Origin: Elusimicrobiota bacterium
GTDB lineage: Bacteria; Elusimicrobiota; Elusimicrobia; FEN-1173
Length of the DNA stretch: 64,000 nt
Direction of reading: 5' to 3'
Assembly (NCBI GenBank): GCA_016722575.1
Contig: JADKIY010000005.1
Coordinates: 62,001-126,000 of the forward strand
Shown: one piece after another, positions 34,431 through 42,483 of the stretch
How the letters are laid out: the number at the start of each line of letters is the position of its first letter
Position numbering within the stretch: position 1 is the first letter of the stretch
Made by a program: the position numbers and the translations under genes
The notes under the pieces: model-generated
Database searches by the model: none
What the model was told of the DNA's origin: nothing
The model's input: the letters and a program-made list of their open reading frames with translations, nothing else

Positions 34431-35809
34431 CGCGCGGCCGGGTGGCTTTCGTCGTTCTTGGCTGCGCCAAGAATCAGGTGGAAGCCGAAAGCATGTCGTC
34501 GCGCCTGGCCCGAGAGGGCTGGGAAATGACGGCGGACCTGCCCAACGCCTCGGTGATCGTCGTTCACACCTGCGGCTTCCTGGAGAGCGCCCGAAAAGAG
34601 GCGGCCGACACCTTGGCCGGCATTCGCAAAGCCGCCCCCCGTTCCTTTCTGGTCATGACCGGTTGCTTCGCCCAATACTTGAACGGCAAATCCTGGCCGG
34701 GGGTGGACGCGCTTTTGGGCACGGGACAATTCCACCGCCTTCCCGACGTGATCGATGAAAAGCGGCGGCTGAAAAAAGGCCTGCCCGGGGGCGCCGCCGC
34801 GGCGACGGACCGGGGTCCCAACGGCTACCACGACGCCGCCCTTCCGCGCCCACTCCGACCCGGACAGCAATCGGCCTACCTGCGCCTTTCCGAAGGGTGC
34901 AATCACCGATGCACCTTTTGCGTCATCCCCCAATTGCGCGGCAATCTCAAAAGCCGACCGGCCGCCGACATTCTGGCCGAAGGCCGGGGGTTGGTGGATC
35001 GGGGCGTTCGCGAACTGGTATTGATCAGCCAGGACACCACCGACTACGGCCGCGACCTCCCGCATTTTGGACTGACCGATCTGCTCCAGGATTTTCGACG
35101 GTGGCCCGACTTGACCTGGCTCCGACTGCTTTACGCCTACCCCTCCGAAGTGAACGACCGCCTCATCGACCTCCTGGCGGAGGAACCCAAACTCTGCGGG
35201 TATCTCGACATGCCCCTTCAACACATCGCCGACGCCGTGCTTAAAGCCATGGCGCGGGAGGGGGGGGAACGGGCGACCCGAACCCTTTTGGACCGCCTTC
35301 TAAAACGCGTGCCCGCCCTGGCCCTCCGCACGACTTTCATCGTCGGGTTCCCCGGCGAAACCGAAACGGATTTTCGAAAAGCCGAATCCCTCGTGGCCTC
35401 GGGCGTCTTTGAGCACGTGGGCGTGTTCCCCTATTCCTTTGAGTCCCGGTCGCCCTCCGCCCACCTGCCGGGACAGGTTCCGGCGGAAGTCGTCAGCGAA
35501 CGGTGGCAGCGTTTGTTGGACGCCCACCGGAAGGTCAAAACCGCCAAGGACAAGGCCCGCGTCGGGTCCGACATCGAGGTCTTGGTGGAATGGGACCCCG
35601 ACGGCCAGCCCACGGCCCGGGCGCGGCACCAGGCGCCGGAAGTGGACGGCGGCGTGCTCCTCGACCGATGGCCGGCTCCCGGCTTTCACCGGGCCCGCGT
35701 TACCGGCGTTCGGGACATCCATTTAACGGCGCGGACTCTGTCGGCTCCGGCCCAACGAATCGCGCCGGCCCGGCCGAAATCCAAGCCTCGCGCGGGGGCG
35801 CCCCGATGA
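34427..35809 (+). CDS. rimO: Ribosomal protein S12 methylthiotransferase RimO
   Basis: A 460-residue radical-SAM methylthiotransferase modifying an aspartate of S12. The N-terminal domain provides three cluster cysteines (LGCAKNQVEAE, HTCGFLESARKEA, TGCFAQYL); the radical SAM motif is C-x3-C-x2-C in EGCNHRCTFCVIPQLRG. C-terminal TRAM domain near DIEVLVEWDPDG. GTG start by overlap with rodZ (GTGA); the longer frame is a shadow. A RimO rather than MiaB call rests on LGCAKN and the gene order rimO-pgsA. Confidence 0.93.
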   Translation: MTRGRVAFVVLGCAKNQVEAESMSSRLAREGWEMTADLPNASVIVVHTCGFLESARKEAADTLAGIRKAAPRSFLVMTGCFAQYLNGKSWPGVDALLGTGQFHRLPDVIDEKRRLKKGLPGGAAAATDRGPNGYHDAALPRPLRPGQQSAYLRLSEGCNHRCTFCVIPQLRGNLKSRPAADILAEGRGLVDRGVRELVLISQDTTDYGRDLPHFGLTDLLQDFRRWPDLTWLRLLYAYPSEVNDRLIDLLAEEPKLCGYLDMPLQHIADAVLKAMAREGGERATRTLLDRLLKRVPALALRTTFIVGFPGETETDFRKAESLVASGVFEHVGVFPYSFESRSPSAHLPGQVPAEVVSERWQRLLDAHRKVKTAKDKARVGSDIEVLVEWDPDGQPTARARHQAPEVDGGVLLDRWPAPGFHRARVTGVRDIHLTARTLSAPAQRIAPARPKSKPRAGAPR

Positions 35810-36426
35810 ATCTGCCCAACAAACTCACCGTCGCGCGCCTGGCGTCGGTTCCTTTTTTCCTCTTGTGCGTCTCCTGGGACAACGTCTACGCGCGCCTCGG
35901 CGCTCTGCTGATCTTCGTCGGCGCCGGCATCACCGATTTGGTCGACGGCCACATTGCCCGAACGCGGAACATGGTCACGCCCTTGGGGGTGTTCCTGGAC
36001 CCCCTGGCCGACAAACTGATCATCACGGCGGCTTTCATTTCCTTCATCGAACTCCGGGACCTTCACATCCCCGCCTGGATGATCGTCGCCATCGTGGGTC
36101 GGGAATTCGTCCTCACCGGCCTGCGGGCCGTGGCCGCCAGCCAGGGGCAAATCATGGGGGCGGACGACGGGGGGAAATTCAAAACCTCGATTCAGAACAC
36201 GGCCATTATCGCCATTCTGGTCGCCCTCCTGGTCGCCTCCGGACTGGAGCGCTTCGGGGGGCATTCCATTGAAAGTCTTTATGCCCGGGGCGGTTGGCGC
36301 GGGGACGCGGCCCGCGTCCTGGATTGGGTTCCTTTCTGGATGGCCTTCGGCGCCACGCTCTTTTCGCTGGTCACGGGTGTGAGCTACCTGCGCAAACATT
36401 GGGCCTTGTTGAAGGAAAATCCGTGA
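35806..36426 (+). CDS. pgsA: CDP-diacylglycerol-glycerol-3-phosphate 3-phosphatidyltransferase
   Basis: A 206-residue membrane enzyme making phosphatidylglycerol phosphate. The CDP-alcohol transferase motif is intact as DLVDGHIARTRNMVTPLG then FLDPLADKL. About five hydrophobic helices. ATG overlaps the rimO stop (ATGA). The next gene, pgpA, removes the phosphate, so the pair makes phosphatidylglycerol. Confidence 0.95.
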   Translation: MNLPNKLTVARLASVPFFLLCVSWDNVYARLGALLIFVGAGITDLVDGHIARTRNMVTPLGVFLDPLADKLIITAAFISFIELRDLHIPAWMIVAIVGREFVLTGLRAVAASQGQIMGADDGGKFKTSIQNTAIIAILVALLVASGLERFGGHSIESLYARGGWRGDAARVLDWVPFWMAFGATLFSLVTGVSYLRKHWALLKENP

Positions 36427-36920
36427 CCGAGAGCCCCCGCCGTTCCTGGGGCCAATGGGCCGTTTTGTCCGTGGCGACCGTGGGTTTTCTGGGGTGGGCC
36501 CCCTACCACCTGGTTTCCCACAAAAAATGGAAAGGCGGCGGTCTTCTGGGGACCCTCGCCGGCGCCGCCCTGCTTTGGATCGCCCCTGTCGGCGGCCCCC
36601 GTTTGTGGGCGTTTTTTGCGGCCGTTCTGGTGGTATCGGTCGTCACAAGCCATTGGGCGGAAAAGTGGCTCTCCCTGGACGACCCCCGCATCGTCATCGA
36701 TGAAGTGGCCGGGGTCTGGACCGCCTGCCTTCTTTTGCCCCGGGCCACCGTTCCTTTTTTGATGGGCGTCTTTTTCTTTCGCGTCTTCGACGTTTTTAAA
36801 GGCCCCTGGGGCCGAGCGGTGTCGCGCCTTCCCGGCGGTTGGGGCGTGGTGGCCGACGACCTGGTGGCGGGCATCATCGCTTTTTTTCTGACCAAGGGAA
36901 TTTCCGCCGCGATTCTTTAA
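36423..36920 (+). CDS. pgpA: Phosphatidylglycerophosphatase A
   Basis: A 165-residue membrane phosphatase. Family signatures: DDPRIVIDEVAGVWTA and FFFRVFDVFKGPWGRAVSR followed by GGWGVVADDLVAG. It acts directly after PgsA; the GTG start overlaps the pgsA stop. Confidence 0.93.
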   Translation: MTESPRRSWGQWAVLSVATVGFLGWAPYHLVSHKKWKGGGLLGTLAGAALLWIAPVGGPRLWAFFAAVLVVSVVTSHWAEKWLSLDDPRIVIDEVAGVWTACLLLPRATVPFLMGVFFFRVFDVFKGPWGRAVSRLPGGWGVVADDLVAGIIAFFLTKGISAAIL

Positions 36921-36966
36921 ACGCCGCGTCCCCGGACGCAGACCCTACCCTCCAAAACACCCAACC

Positions 36967-36984
36967 ACTATACAAACGAATAGT
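36967..36984 (+). promoter_or_regulatory. Candidate LexA (SOS) operator upstream of recA
   Basis: ACTAT (36967-36971), 8 bases, ATAGT (36980-36984): a perfect palindrome with the CTxT-N8-AxAG geometry of the E. coli SOS box (CTGT-N8-ACAG), ending 5 bases before the recA -35 box. Confidence 0.5.
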
Positions 36985-36989
36985 TTTTG

Positions 36990-37019
36990 TTGACAGTCGC
37001 GTAAACGATGTATTACGAT
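36990..37019 (+). promoter_or_regulatory. recA promoter
   Basis: TTGACA (36990-36995), 18-base spacer, TACGAT (37014-37019). The recA ATG follows at 37048 with CGGAGGA before it. Confidence 0.65.
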
Positions 37020-37047
37020 CTCCTTTCGAACCCATCGGAGGATCCAA

Positions 37048-38153
37048 ATGTCCCAAACCAGCACCAAAGACGAGAAATTTAAAGCCCTGCAACTGGCCCT
37101 TTCCACCATTGAAAAGCAGCACGGGAAAGAAGCCATCATGAAGTTGGGGGAAAAATCCGCCAAAGTGAAGGTGGACGCCATTCCGACCGGTTCCCTGCCT
37201 TTGGACATCGTGCTGGGCGTGGGCGGGCTTCCCCGGGGCCGCGTGGTGGAAATCTACGGTCCCGAATCCTCGGGCAAAACGACCCTTTCGCTTCACGTGG
37301 TGGCCGAAGCCCAAAAACTGGGCGGCACCGCGGCCTACATCGACGCCGAACACGCCATGGACCCGGAATACGCCAAAAAGCTCGGCGTCGACATCGACAA
37401 CCTCCTGATCTCCCAGCCGGATTCCGGCGAACAGGCCCTGGAAATCGCGGACCAGCTGATTCGAAGCGGCGCGGTGGACATCATTGTGGTGGACTCCGTG
37501 GCGGCCCTGGTGCCCCGGGCGGAAATCGAAGGGGAAATGGGGACTCCCACGTGGGTCTCCAGGCCCGCCTCATGAGCCAGGCCCTTCGCAAATTGACCAG
37601 CAACATCGCCCGTTCCAAGACCTGCATCATCTTCATCAACCAACTGCGCATGAAGATCGGCGTGATGTACGGCAACCCCGAGACGACCACCGGCGGCATG
37701 GCGCTCAAGTTTTACGCCTCGGTGCGGCTGGACATCCGCCGCGTCGAATCCATCAAGCAGGGCGACAAAGTCGTGGGCAACCGCGTCCGCGTCAAAGTCG
37801 TCAAAAACAAAGTGGCGGCGCCCTTTCAGCAGGCGGAGTTCGACATGCTTTTCGGCGAGGGCATCTCCCGGGAAAACAGCCTCATCGACATGGGCGTCAA
37901 CGCCGGCATCGTGGAGAAAGCCGGCACGTGGATTCTTTACAAAGACGAACGCCTCGGCCAGGGCCGCGAGAACGCCCGGGAATTCCTGAAGGCGAACAAA
38001 AACATCGCCGACGAGATCGACAAGGCCATCCGGGCCAAGTTTTTCCCCGGGGACGGCGCCGCGGCCGTGGAAGCCAAACCGGCGGCCGAAAAAGAAGTCA
38101 AGGAAACCAAAGAGAAAGAGCCCGCCCGCGCCGCCAAAGCCGCTCGCGCCTAG
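37048..38153 (+). CDS. recA: RecA recombinase (frameshifted at about 37543)
   Basis: The strand-exchange ATPase and SOS coprotease. Frame 1 carries the N-terminal helix, Walker A GPESSGKTTLSLH, IDAEHAMDPEYA and DSVAALVPRAEIEGEMG, then derails. The continuation GLQARLMSQALRKLTSN, FINQLRMKIGVMYGNPETTT and the rest to 38153 lie in the third frame. One extra G in the G run at 37539-37542 restores EMGDSHVGLQARL and a protein of about 368 residues. The tail is Lys/Glu/Ala-rich. Loss of RecA is unlikely next to intact xerD, mutS and mutL, so a sequence error is favoured. Confidence 0.92.
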
Positions 38154-38163
38154 GGGGCCCTCC

Positions 38164-39057
38164 TTGCCCGAAGAAGCCGCGGCGCTCCCGCCGTTTCTTC
38201 AAGAGTTCCTCGACCACCTGCGGGTCGAGCGGAAGCTGGCGGCCAACACCCTGGCCGCCTACGGGGCCGATCTGAAGGCCTATTTTCGGTATTTGAACGA
38301 ACACCGCCTTCCTTTGGAGGCGGTCAACGCCGAAACCCTGGCCGAATTCCTTTGGGCGCGCCGGACCGAAGGACTTAAAGCGGCCAGCCTCTTGCGCCTG
38401 GCCGGCGCCCTGAAACAATTCCACCGCTATCTGAAGCGGGAAGGTCACACCGACCGGGATCCCACCGCCACCCTCACGGGACCCAAAAAACCCGAGCGCC
38501 TGCCCAACGTCTTGACCGAAGAAGAAGTGCGTCGTCTACTGTCCCACACGCCCTCGCCCCTCCGCTTCGGCGACCGCCGCTTCCGGGCCATGCTGGAACT
38601 TCTCTACGCGACGGGGTTGCGCGTCAGTGAAATGGTTTCTTTAAAGCGGGATCAGGTGGATTTGGAAGTGGGGTATGTGCGGGCCTGGGGAAAGGGGGGA
38701 AAAGAGCGCGTCGTCCCAATGAACCGGAGGGCGATCGGCGCCCTCCAAGGCCTGCTGTCGGAGCGGCCGGTGGGTCCCGGAGGCTTTTTGTTCGCCCATC
38801 CTTCCGGACGGCCCCTGACGCGCGTGTCCTTTTGGCAACACCTTCGCCGGTGGGCGGCCGCCGCGGGGGTTCATCGGCCGCTCAGCCCCCACGTCTTGCG
38901 CCATTCCTTCGCCACCCACCTGCTGGCCAACGGGGCCGATCTTCGGTCCGTGCAGGAAATGCTGGGGCACGCCGACATTTCCACCACGCAAATTTACACC
39001 CACGTCGACCGCGAGGCCCTCAAACGGGCCCACCGCCAATTCCATCCGCGCCCGTAG
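38164..39057 (+). CDS. xerD: Tyrosine recombinase XerC/XerD family
   Basis: A 297-residue site-specific recombinase resolving chromosome dimers at dif together with FtsK. N-terminal SAM-like domain (about 8-92); catalytic domain with Arg in LYATGLRVSEMVSL, Lys in GKGGKERVVPM, HVLRHSFATHLLANGAD, LGHADISTTQIYTHV with the nucleophile Tyr. TTG start at 38164. XerC versus XerD cannot be settled from one sequence; the C-terminal end RAHRQFHPRP favours XerD. No attachment site or mobile context is visible. Confidence 0.9.
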   Translation: MPEEAAALPPFLQEFLDHLRVERKLAANTLAAYGADLKAYFRYLNEHRLPLEAVNAETLAEFLWARRTEGLKAASLLRLAGALKQFHRYLKREGHTDRDPTATLTGPKKPERLPNVLTEEEVRRLLSHTPSPLRFGDRRFRAMLELLYATGLRVSEMVSLKRDQVDLEVGYVRAWGKGGKERVVPMNRRAIGALQGLLSERPVGPGGFLFAHPSGRPLTRVSFWQHLRRWAAAAGVHRPLSPHVLRHSFATHLLANGADLRSVQEMLGHADISTTQIYTHVDREALKRAHRQFHPRP

Positions 39058-39064
39058 GATCCGT

Positions 39065-39107
39065 TAAAAAAGAAGACGAGGCTCGATCGAAGCGATCGAA
39101 CCCCGTC
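39065..39107 (-). terminator. Terminator of the minus-strand thiolase gene
   Basis: A 15-bp stem with two mismatches (39075-39089 with 39093-39107), a 3-base loop, and on the minus strand a T-rich exit (39066-39074). It lies between the convergent xerD and thiolase genes. Confidence 0.7.
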
Positions 39108-39126
39108 GAATAAAGGACGCGAACCC

Positions 39127-40482
39127 TCAGACGCCGTATTTCTTGAGGATCATGGCCCCGCCCAGGCCGCCAGAAGCACAAGCCGTGGAGAGGCCGAAAC
39201 GGGCGTTGGGGTCGGATTTCATTGAATAAAGCAAATTGAGCAAAAGCCGCACACCCGTCGCGGCCAAGGGATGCCCCAGGGCCAAGGTCCCGCCGTTGGG
39301 GTTCAAGGCGCCCGACTCGTTGGCCGCCGCCCAGTCCTGGTTGAATTTTTCCTTGCCCACCCGGAAAATGGAGAGACAGGTCGCCGCGAAGGCCTCGTGC
39401 AGCTCGATGTGGGAAAGTTCCCCGAATTTCAACTCCGCCCGCTCCAGGGCGATGTTCGTCGCGAAAACCGGAGAGATGCCCATGTAGGCCGGGTTGGTCC
39501 CCCAGAATCCCCAGGAATAAATTTCGGCCAAAATTTCGAGCCCCAAATCCTTGGCCCGCTCCTCCGAACACACGATCACGACCGCCGCCCCGTCCGATCG
39601 GGCGCAGGCGTTGAACAGCGTCACGGTCCCTTCGCTTCGGCCTTCTTCGTAGGTCTTCCCTTGGATGTACGACCCGTTGTCCCGATAAAAATCCTTGATG
39701 GAATAGGACGGCCCGTCAAAAATGGTCGGGGCCTTTTCGAGCATTTTGGGTTTTTCCACCAGGCTCTCCCGCAAAAACGGGTATTCGTCCTTTTCCAGCA
39801 CCGTTTGACCGCCCCGTTCAATGGGGACGACGTGGGTGGCGTAAAACCCGGTTTTCTCGCCGGTCAATCCCTTGCGATAACTTTCAAAAGCGTATTTGTC
39901 CTGAGCCGCCCGGGAGATTGAATACATCTGGGCGCAGATTTCGGCCGTGGCGGCCATGTTGATTTTTTCAATGGGATCGGTGAGGCCTTCTTCGGTGGTG
40001 TCGCGGATGGCGATCTCCGGGTCTCCCCACAGGTTGGCCCATTCCGCCTTGACGGTTTCCAGGGATCGAAGCTTTTTGTGGGACCGGGGTCCCCGGATGG
40101 CGTAGGGGAAATTGGACATGGACTCCGTCCCGCCCGCCAGGTACAAATCGCCCTCGCCCATCACGATGTGTCGATAGGCGCTGGCCACGGTTTCCAAACT
40201 GGAAACGCAGTTGGCTTGAACGGTGTAGGCGTGGGCTTTGACGGGCAGACCGGCTTTCAAGGCGGTCACCCGGGCGATGTTGGGGGCGTGGGATCCTTGA
40301 CCCACCCAACCGACCAGGACGCCGTCCACGGCGTGGGGATACAGGGATGTTTTTTGGAAAACGCCGCGCACCGCGGCTTCCATCAGGTCTTCGGGAAGAA
40401 ACCCGGCCAGGCTTTTGCCCAGATGTCCGATCGGGGTTCTCACCCCTCCGCAAATCACAACTTTTTTGGGCGTGGCCTTCAT
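39127..40482 (-). CDS. Thiolase (acetyl-CoA acetyltransferase family)
   Basis: A 451-residue thiolase condensing or cleaving acyl-CoA. Catalytic cysteine in QANCVSSLET, histidine in NGGTLALGHPLAATGVR and second cysteine in STACASGGLGGAM. The protein is longer than the usual 390-400 residues because of insertions between about 130 and 260. This resembles FadI/SCP2-like rather than short biosynthetic thiolases, so substrate length is uncertain. The start ATG at 40482 has GGGGAGGA before it; the frame stays open upstream into the promoter. It is the only convincing minus-strand gene of the window and has its own promoter and terminator. Confidence 0.88.
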   Translation of the reverse strand: MKATPKKVVICGGVRTPIGHLGKSLAGFLPEDLMEAAVRGVFQKTSLYPHAVDGVLVGWVGQGSHAPNIARVTALKAGLPVKAHAYTVQANCVSSLETVASAYRHIVMGEGDLYLAGGTESMSNFPYAIRGPRSHKKLRSLETVKAEWANLWGDPEIAIRDTTEEGLTDPIEKINMAATAEICAQMYSISRAAQDKYAFESYRKGLTGEKTGFYATHVVPIERGGQTVLEKDEYPFLRESLVEKPKMLEKAPTIFDGPSYSIKDFYRDNGSYIQGKTYEEGRSEGTVTLFNACARSDGAAVVIVCSEERAKDLGLEILAEIYSWGFWGTNPAYMGISPVFATNIALERAELKFGELSHIELHEAFAATCLSIFRVGKEKFNQDWAAANESGALNPNGGTLALGHPLAATGVRLLLNLLYSMKSDPNARFGLSTACASGGLGGAMILKKYGV

Positions 40483-40519
40483 GGGTGTCCTCCCCAGCGT
40501 GTGGACCGGCTTCGCTTTA

Positions 40520-40548
40520 AGGCTAGCCCCCGGGCGCGGCTTTGTCAA
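40520..40548 (-). promoter_or_regulatory. Promoter of the thiolase gene (minus strand)
   Basis: On the minus strand: TTGACA (40548-40543), 17-base spacer, TAGCCT (40525-40520); leader about 30 bases. Confidence 0.65.
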
Positions 40549-40591
40549 TCGCCGCGCCGACGGGCCCCGGGCATGGTAAAATAACGGGATT

Positions 40592-41914
40592 ATGAAATTT
40601 TACGTCGAAACCTTCGGCTGTCAGATGAACGTGGCGGACAGCCAGGAAATGGGCCGCCGCCTGGCGGCCCGGGGATTCGCCCCGACCGAAGAACCGGCCG
40701 AGGCCGACGTGATCCTGGTCAACACCTGCACCGTTCGGGACCACGCCGAACACAAAGCCCTCTCTTATTTGGGCCGGCTCACCCCTTGGAAAAGCCAGGA
40801 CCCCAGCCGGTGCGTCATTTTGGCCGGGTGCGCCGCCGAACGACTGCAGGGGACCATCCGGCGACGGTTTCCCCACGTCTCGGTGGTGGTCGGCGCCAAA
40901 TCCATCGACCGCTTTGACGAGCTGGTGGACGCCGCCCTCCCGTCCCTGGCCTACGACGGCGAAGGGGAAGCTCTGGACGCCTGGGGCTGGATGACGGGCG
41001 CCGCCGGAACGCCGTCCTCGGTCACGGCCCACGTGACCCTCATGCGGGGATGCAACTTTTCCTGCAGTTATTGCGTCGTCCCCCAAGTGCGGGGGCGGGA
41101 AAAATACCGCCCCGCGGCGAGTTTGCTGGCGGAGGTGCGGGAAAAGGCCGCCCGGGGCCAACCGGAAATTCTCCTGCTGGGTCAAACGGTCAATTCCTAC
41201 CGACCCGCGGGCCCCAACCCCGGTCCCGACGGCCGCGAGATCCGGGACTTCGCCGATCTGCTTCGGGCCGTGGCGGTCGAGCCGGGCGTCCGGCGGATCC
41301 GGTTCATGAGCCCGCACCCCCACCACGTGGACGATCGATTTGTGGCCGCCGTGGCGGAAACCCCCTCCGTCTGCCCGCACCTCCATTTGCCCGCCCAATC
41401 GGGGTCGGACCGGCTCTTGCCCCTCATGCGCCGAAATTACTCCCGTCGGGATTACGTGGAAAAAGCGGCCCGGCTGCGCCGGGCGGTTCCGGGCCTGGCC
41501 CTCACCACCGACCTCATCGTCGGTTTCCCCGGGGAAACCGAAGAGGACTTCGCGGAGACGTTGTCCCTCGTGCGGGAAGTGGATTTTGACGGGGCCTACA
41601 CGTTCAAATATTCGCCCCGCCCGGGAACGGTCTCCGCGTCCCGGACCGATGACGTTTCCATCGAGGTCAAGGAAGAACGATTGGCGCGTTTGCGCGAATG
41701 GACCGACCGTTTGGCGGAGCAAAAAACCGCGGCGCAGGTGGGCGCCCGAACGGAAGCGTTGATCGAAGCCCGTCGGGGCGACGCGCTCGAAGCCCGAACC
41801 CCCCACAGCCGTAAAATTTTCATCGAAAATTCCAACGCCCCGGTGGGCGCCCTCGTGGACTGTCGGGTGGTCCGAGCCGATGGGAAGAACCTTTACGGGA
41901 CCCCGTGCCCATGA
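40592..41914 (+). CDS. miaB: tRNA-2-methylthio-N6-dimethylallyladenosine synthase MiaB
   Basis: A 440-residue radical-SAM methylthiotransferase acting on i6A37 of tRNA. N-terminal cysteines in ETFGCQMNVADSQ, VNTCTVRDHAEH and AGCAAERL; radical SAM motif MRGCNFSCSYCVVPQVRGRE; C-terminal TRAM (RTEALIEARRG). TAAAAT at 40577-40582 is 9 bases before the ATG with no clear -35 and no ribosome site. It heads a chain of overlapping genes (transglycosylase, mutS). Confidence 0.95.
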   Translation: MKFYVETFGCQMNVADSQEMGRRLAARGFAPTEEPAEADVILVNTCTVRDHAEHKALSYLGRLTPWKSQDPSRCVILAGCAAERLQGTIRRRFPHVSVVVGAKSIDRFDELVDAALPSLAYDGEGEALDAWGWMTGAAGTPSSVTAHVTLMRGCNFSCSYCVVPQVRGREKYRPAASLLAEVREKAARGQPEILLLGQTVNSYRPAGPNPGPDGREIRDFADLLRAVAVEPGVRRIRFMSPHPHHVDDRFVAAVAETPSVCPHLHLPAQSGSDRLLPLMRRNYSRRDYVEKAARLRRAVPGLALTTDLIVGFPGETEEDFAETLSLVREVDFDGAYTFKYSPRPGTVSASRTDDVSIEVKEERLARLREWTDRLAEQKTAAQVGARTEALIEARRGDALEARTPHSRKIFIENSNAPVGALVDCRVVRADGKNLYGTPCP

Positions 41915-42483
41915 CCCCCGGTCTCAAACGACGCCCCCGCCGCTGGGCCTTTATTGTTCCGGCGTTGGCCCTCCTGATTCCCTTGGCCGTTCCCGCTCGG
42001 TTTTATTGGCAGGTCACCCGTCCCCTGATCCACAAAGACGCCATCGACCTCTACGCCGGGCAATACGGCATCGACCCGTTGTTCGTTTTGGCCCTCGTCC
42101 GCGTCGAATCGGGTTTCGCTCCCTCGGCACGTTCCCACCGGGGCGCCATCGGCCTCATGCAACTCATGCCGGACACCGCCCGGGAGATGGCCGTCCGGGT
42201 GGGGGAAAACCCCTCGACGCTTAATCTGGAGGAACCGGACATCAACATCCATTTGGGCGTTCACTATCTTTCCCTCCTGAGAAAAGAATTCGGCGAGGAC
42301 GAAGTGTCCCTTCTGGCGGCCTACAACGCGGGCCCGACCAACACCCGGGCGTGGCGGGGCAACGGCTCCCTGTCCACCCGGGACATTCCCTTCCCCGAAA
42401 CCCGCTTTTTTGTGACCCGCGTCCAACGCACCCATCGCTGGCTCCGGCGGCTTCAAGCGGTGAAACGGTTTTTCCATGTCTGA
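41911..42483 (+). CDS. Membrane-anchored lytic transglycosylase (Slt70-like)
   Basis: A 190-residue protein with an N-terminal anchor or signal segment (about 12-29). The SLT domain has the catalytic Glu66 in VRVESGFAPSARS, then GAIGLMQLMPDTAREM and LLAAYNAGPTNTRAW. It would cleave peptidoglycan glycan strands to 1,6-anhydro products. Start ATG overlaps the miaB stop (ATGA); a GTG two codons upstream is possible. It overlaps the start of mutS by 8 bases. Confidence 0.88.
   Translation: MTPGLKRRPRRWAFIVPALALLIPLAVPARFYWQVTRPLIHKDAIDLYAGQYGIDPLFVLALVRVESGFAPSARSHRGAIGLMQLMPDTAREMAVRVGENPSTLNLEEPDINIHLGVHYLSLLRKEFGEDEVSLLAAYNAGPTNTRAWRGNGSLSTRDIPFPETRFFVTRVQRTHRWLRRLQAVKRFFHV

Noticed and set aside
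36926..36939. GCGTCC/GGACGC hairpin after pgpA as a terminator
   Set aside because: Two-base loop and no following T run.
37048..38153. Programmed frameshifting as the explanation for recA, rseP and uppS
   Set aside because: None of these families is known for recoding, and no typical slippery heptamer plus stimulator is visible; missing single bases explain all three.
38164..39057. Tyrosine recombinase as an integrase of a mobile element
   Set aside because: Housekeeping Xer features, next to recA, no flanking direct repeats, tRNA or phage genes.
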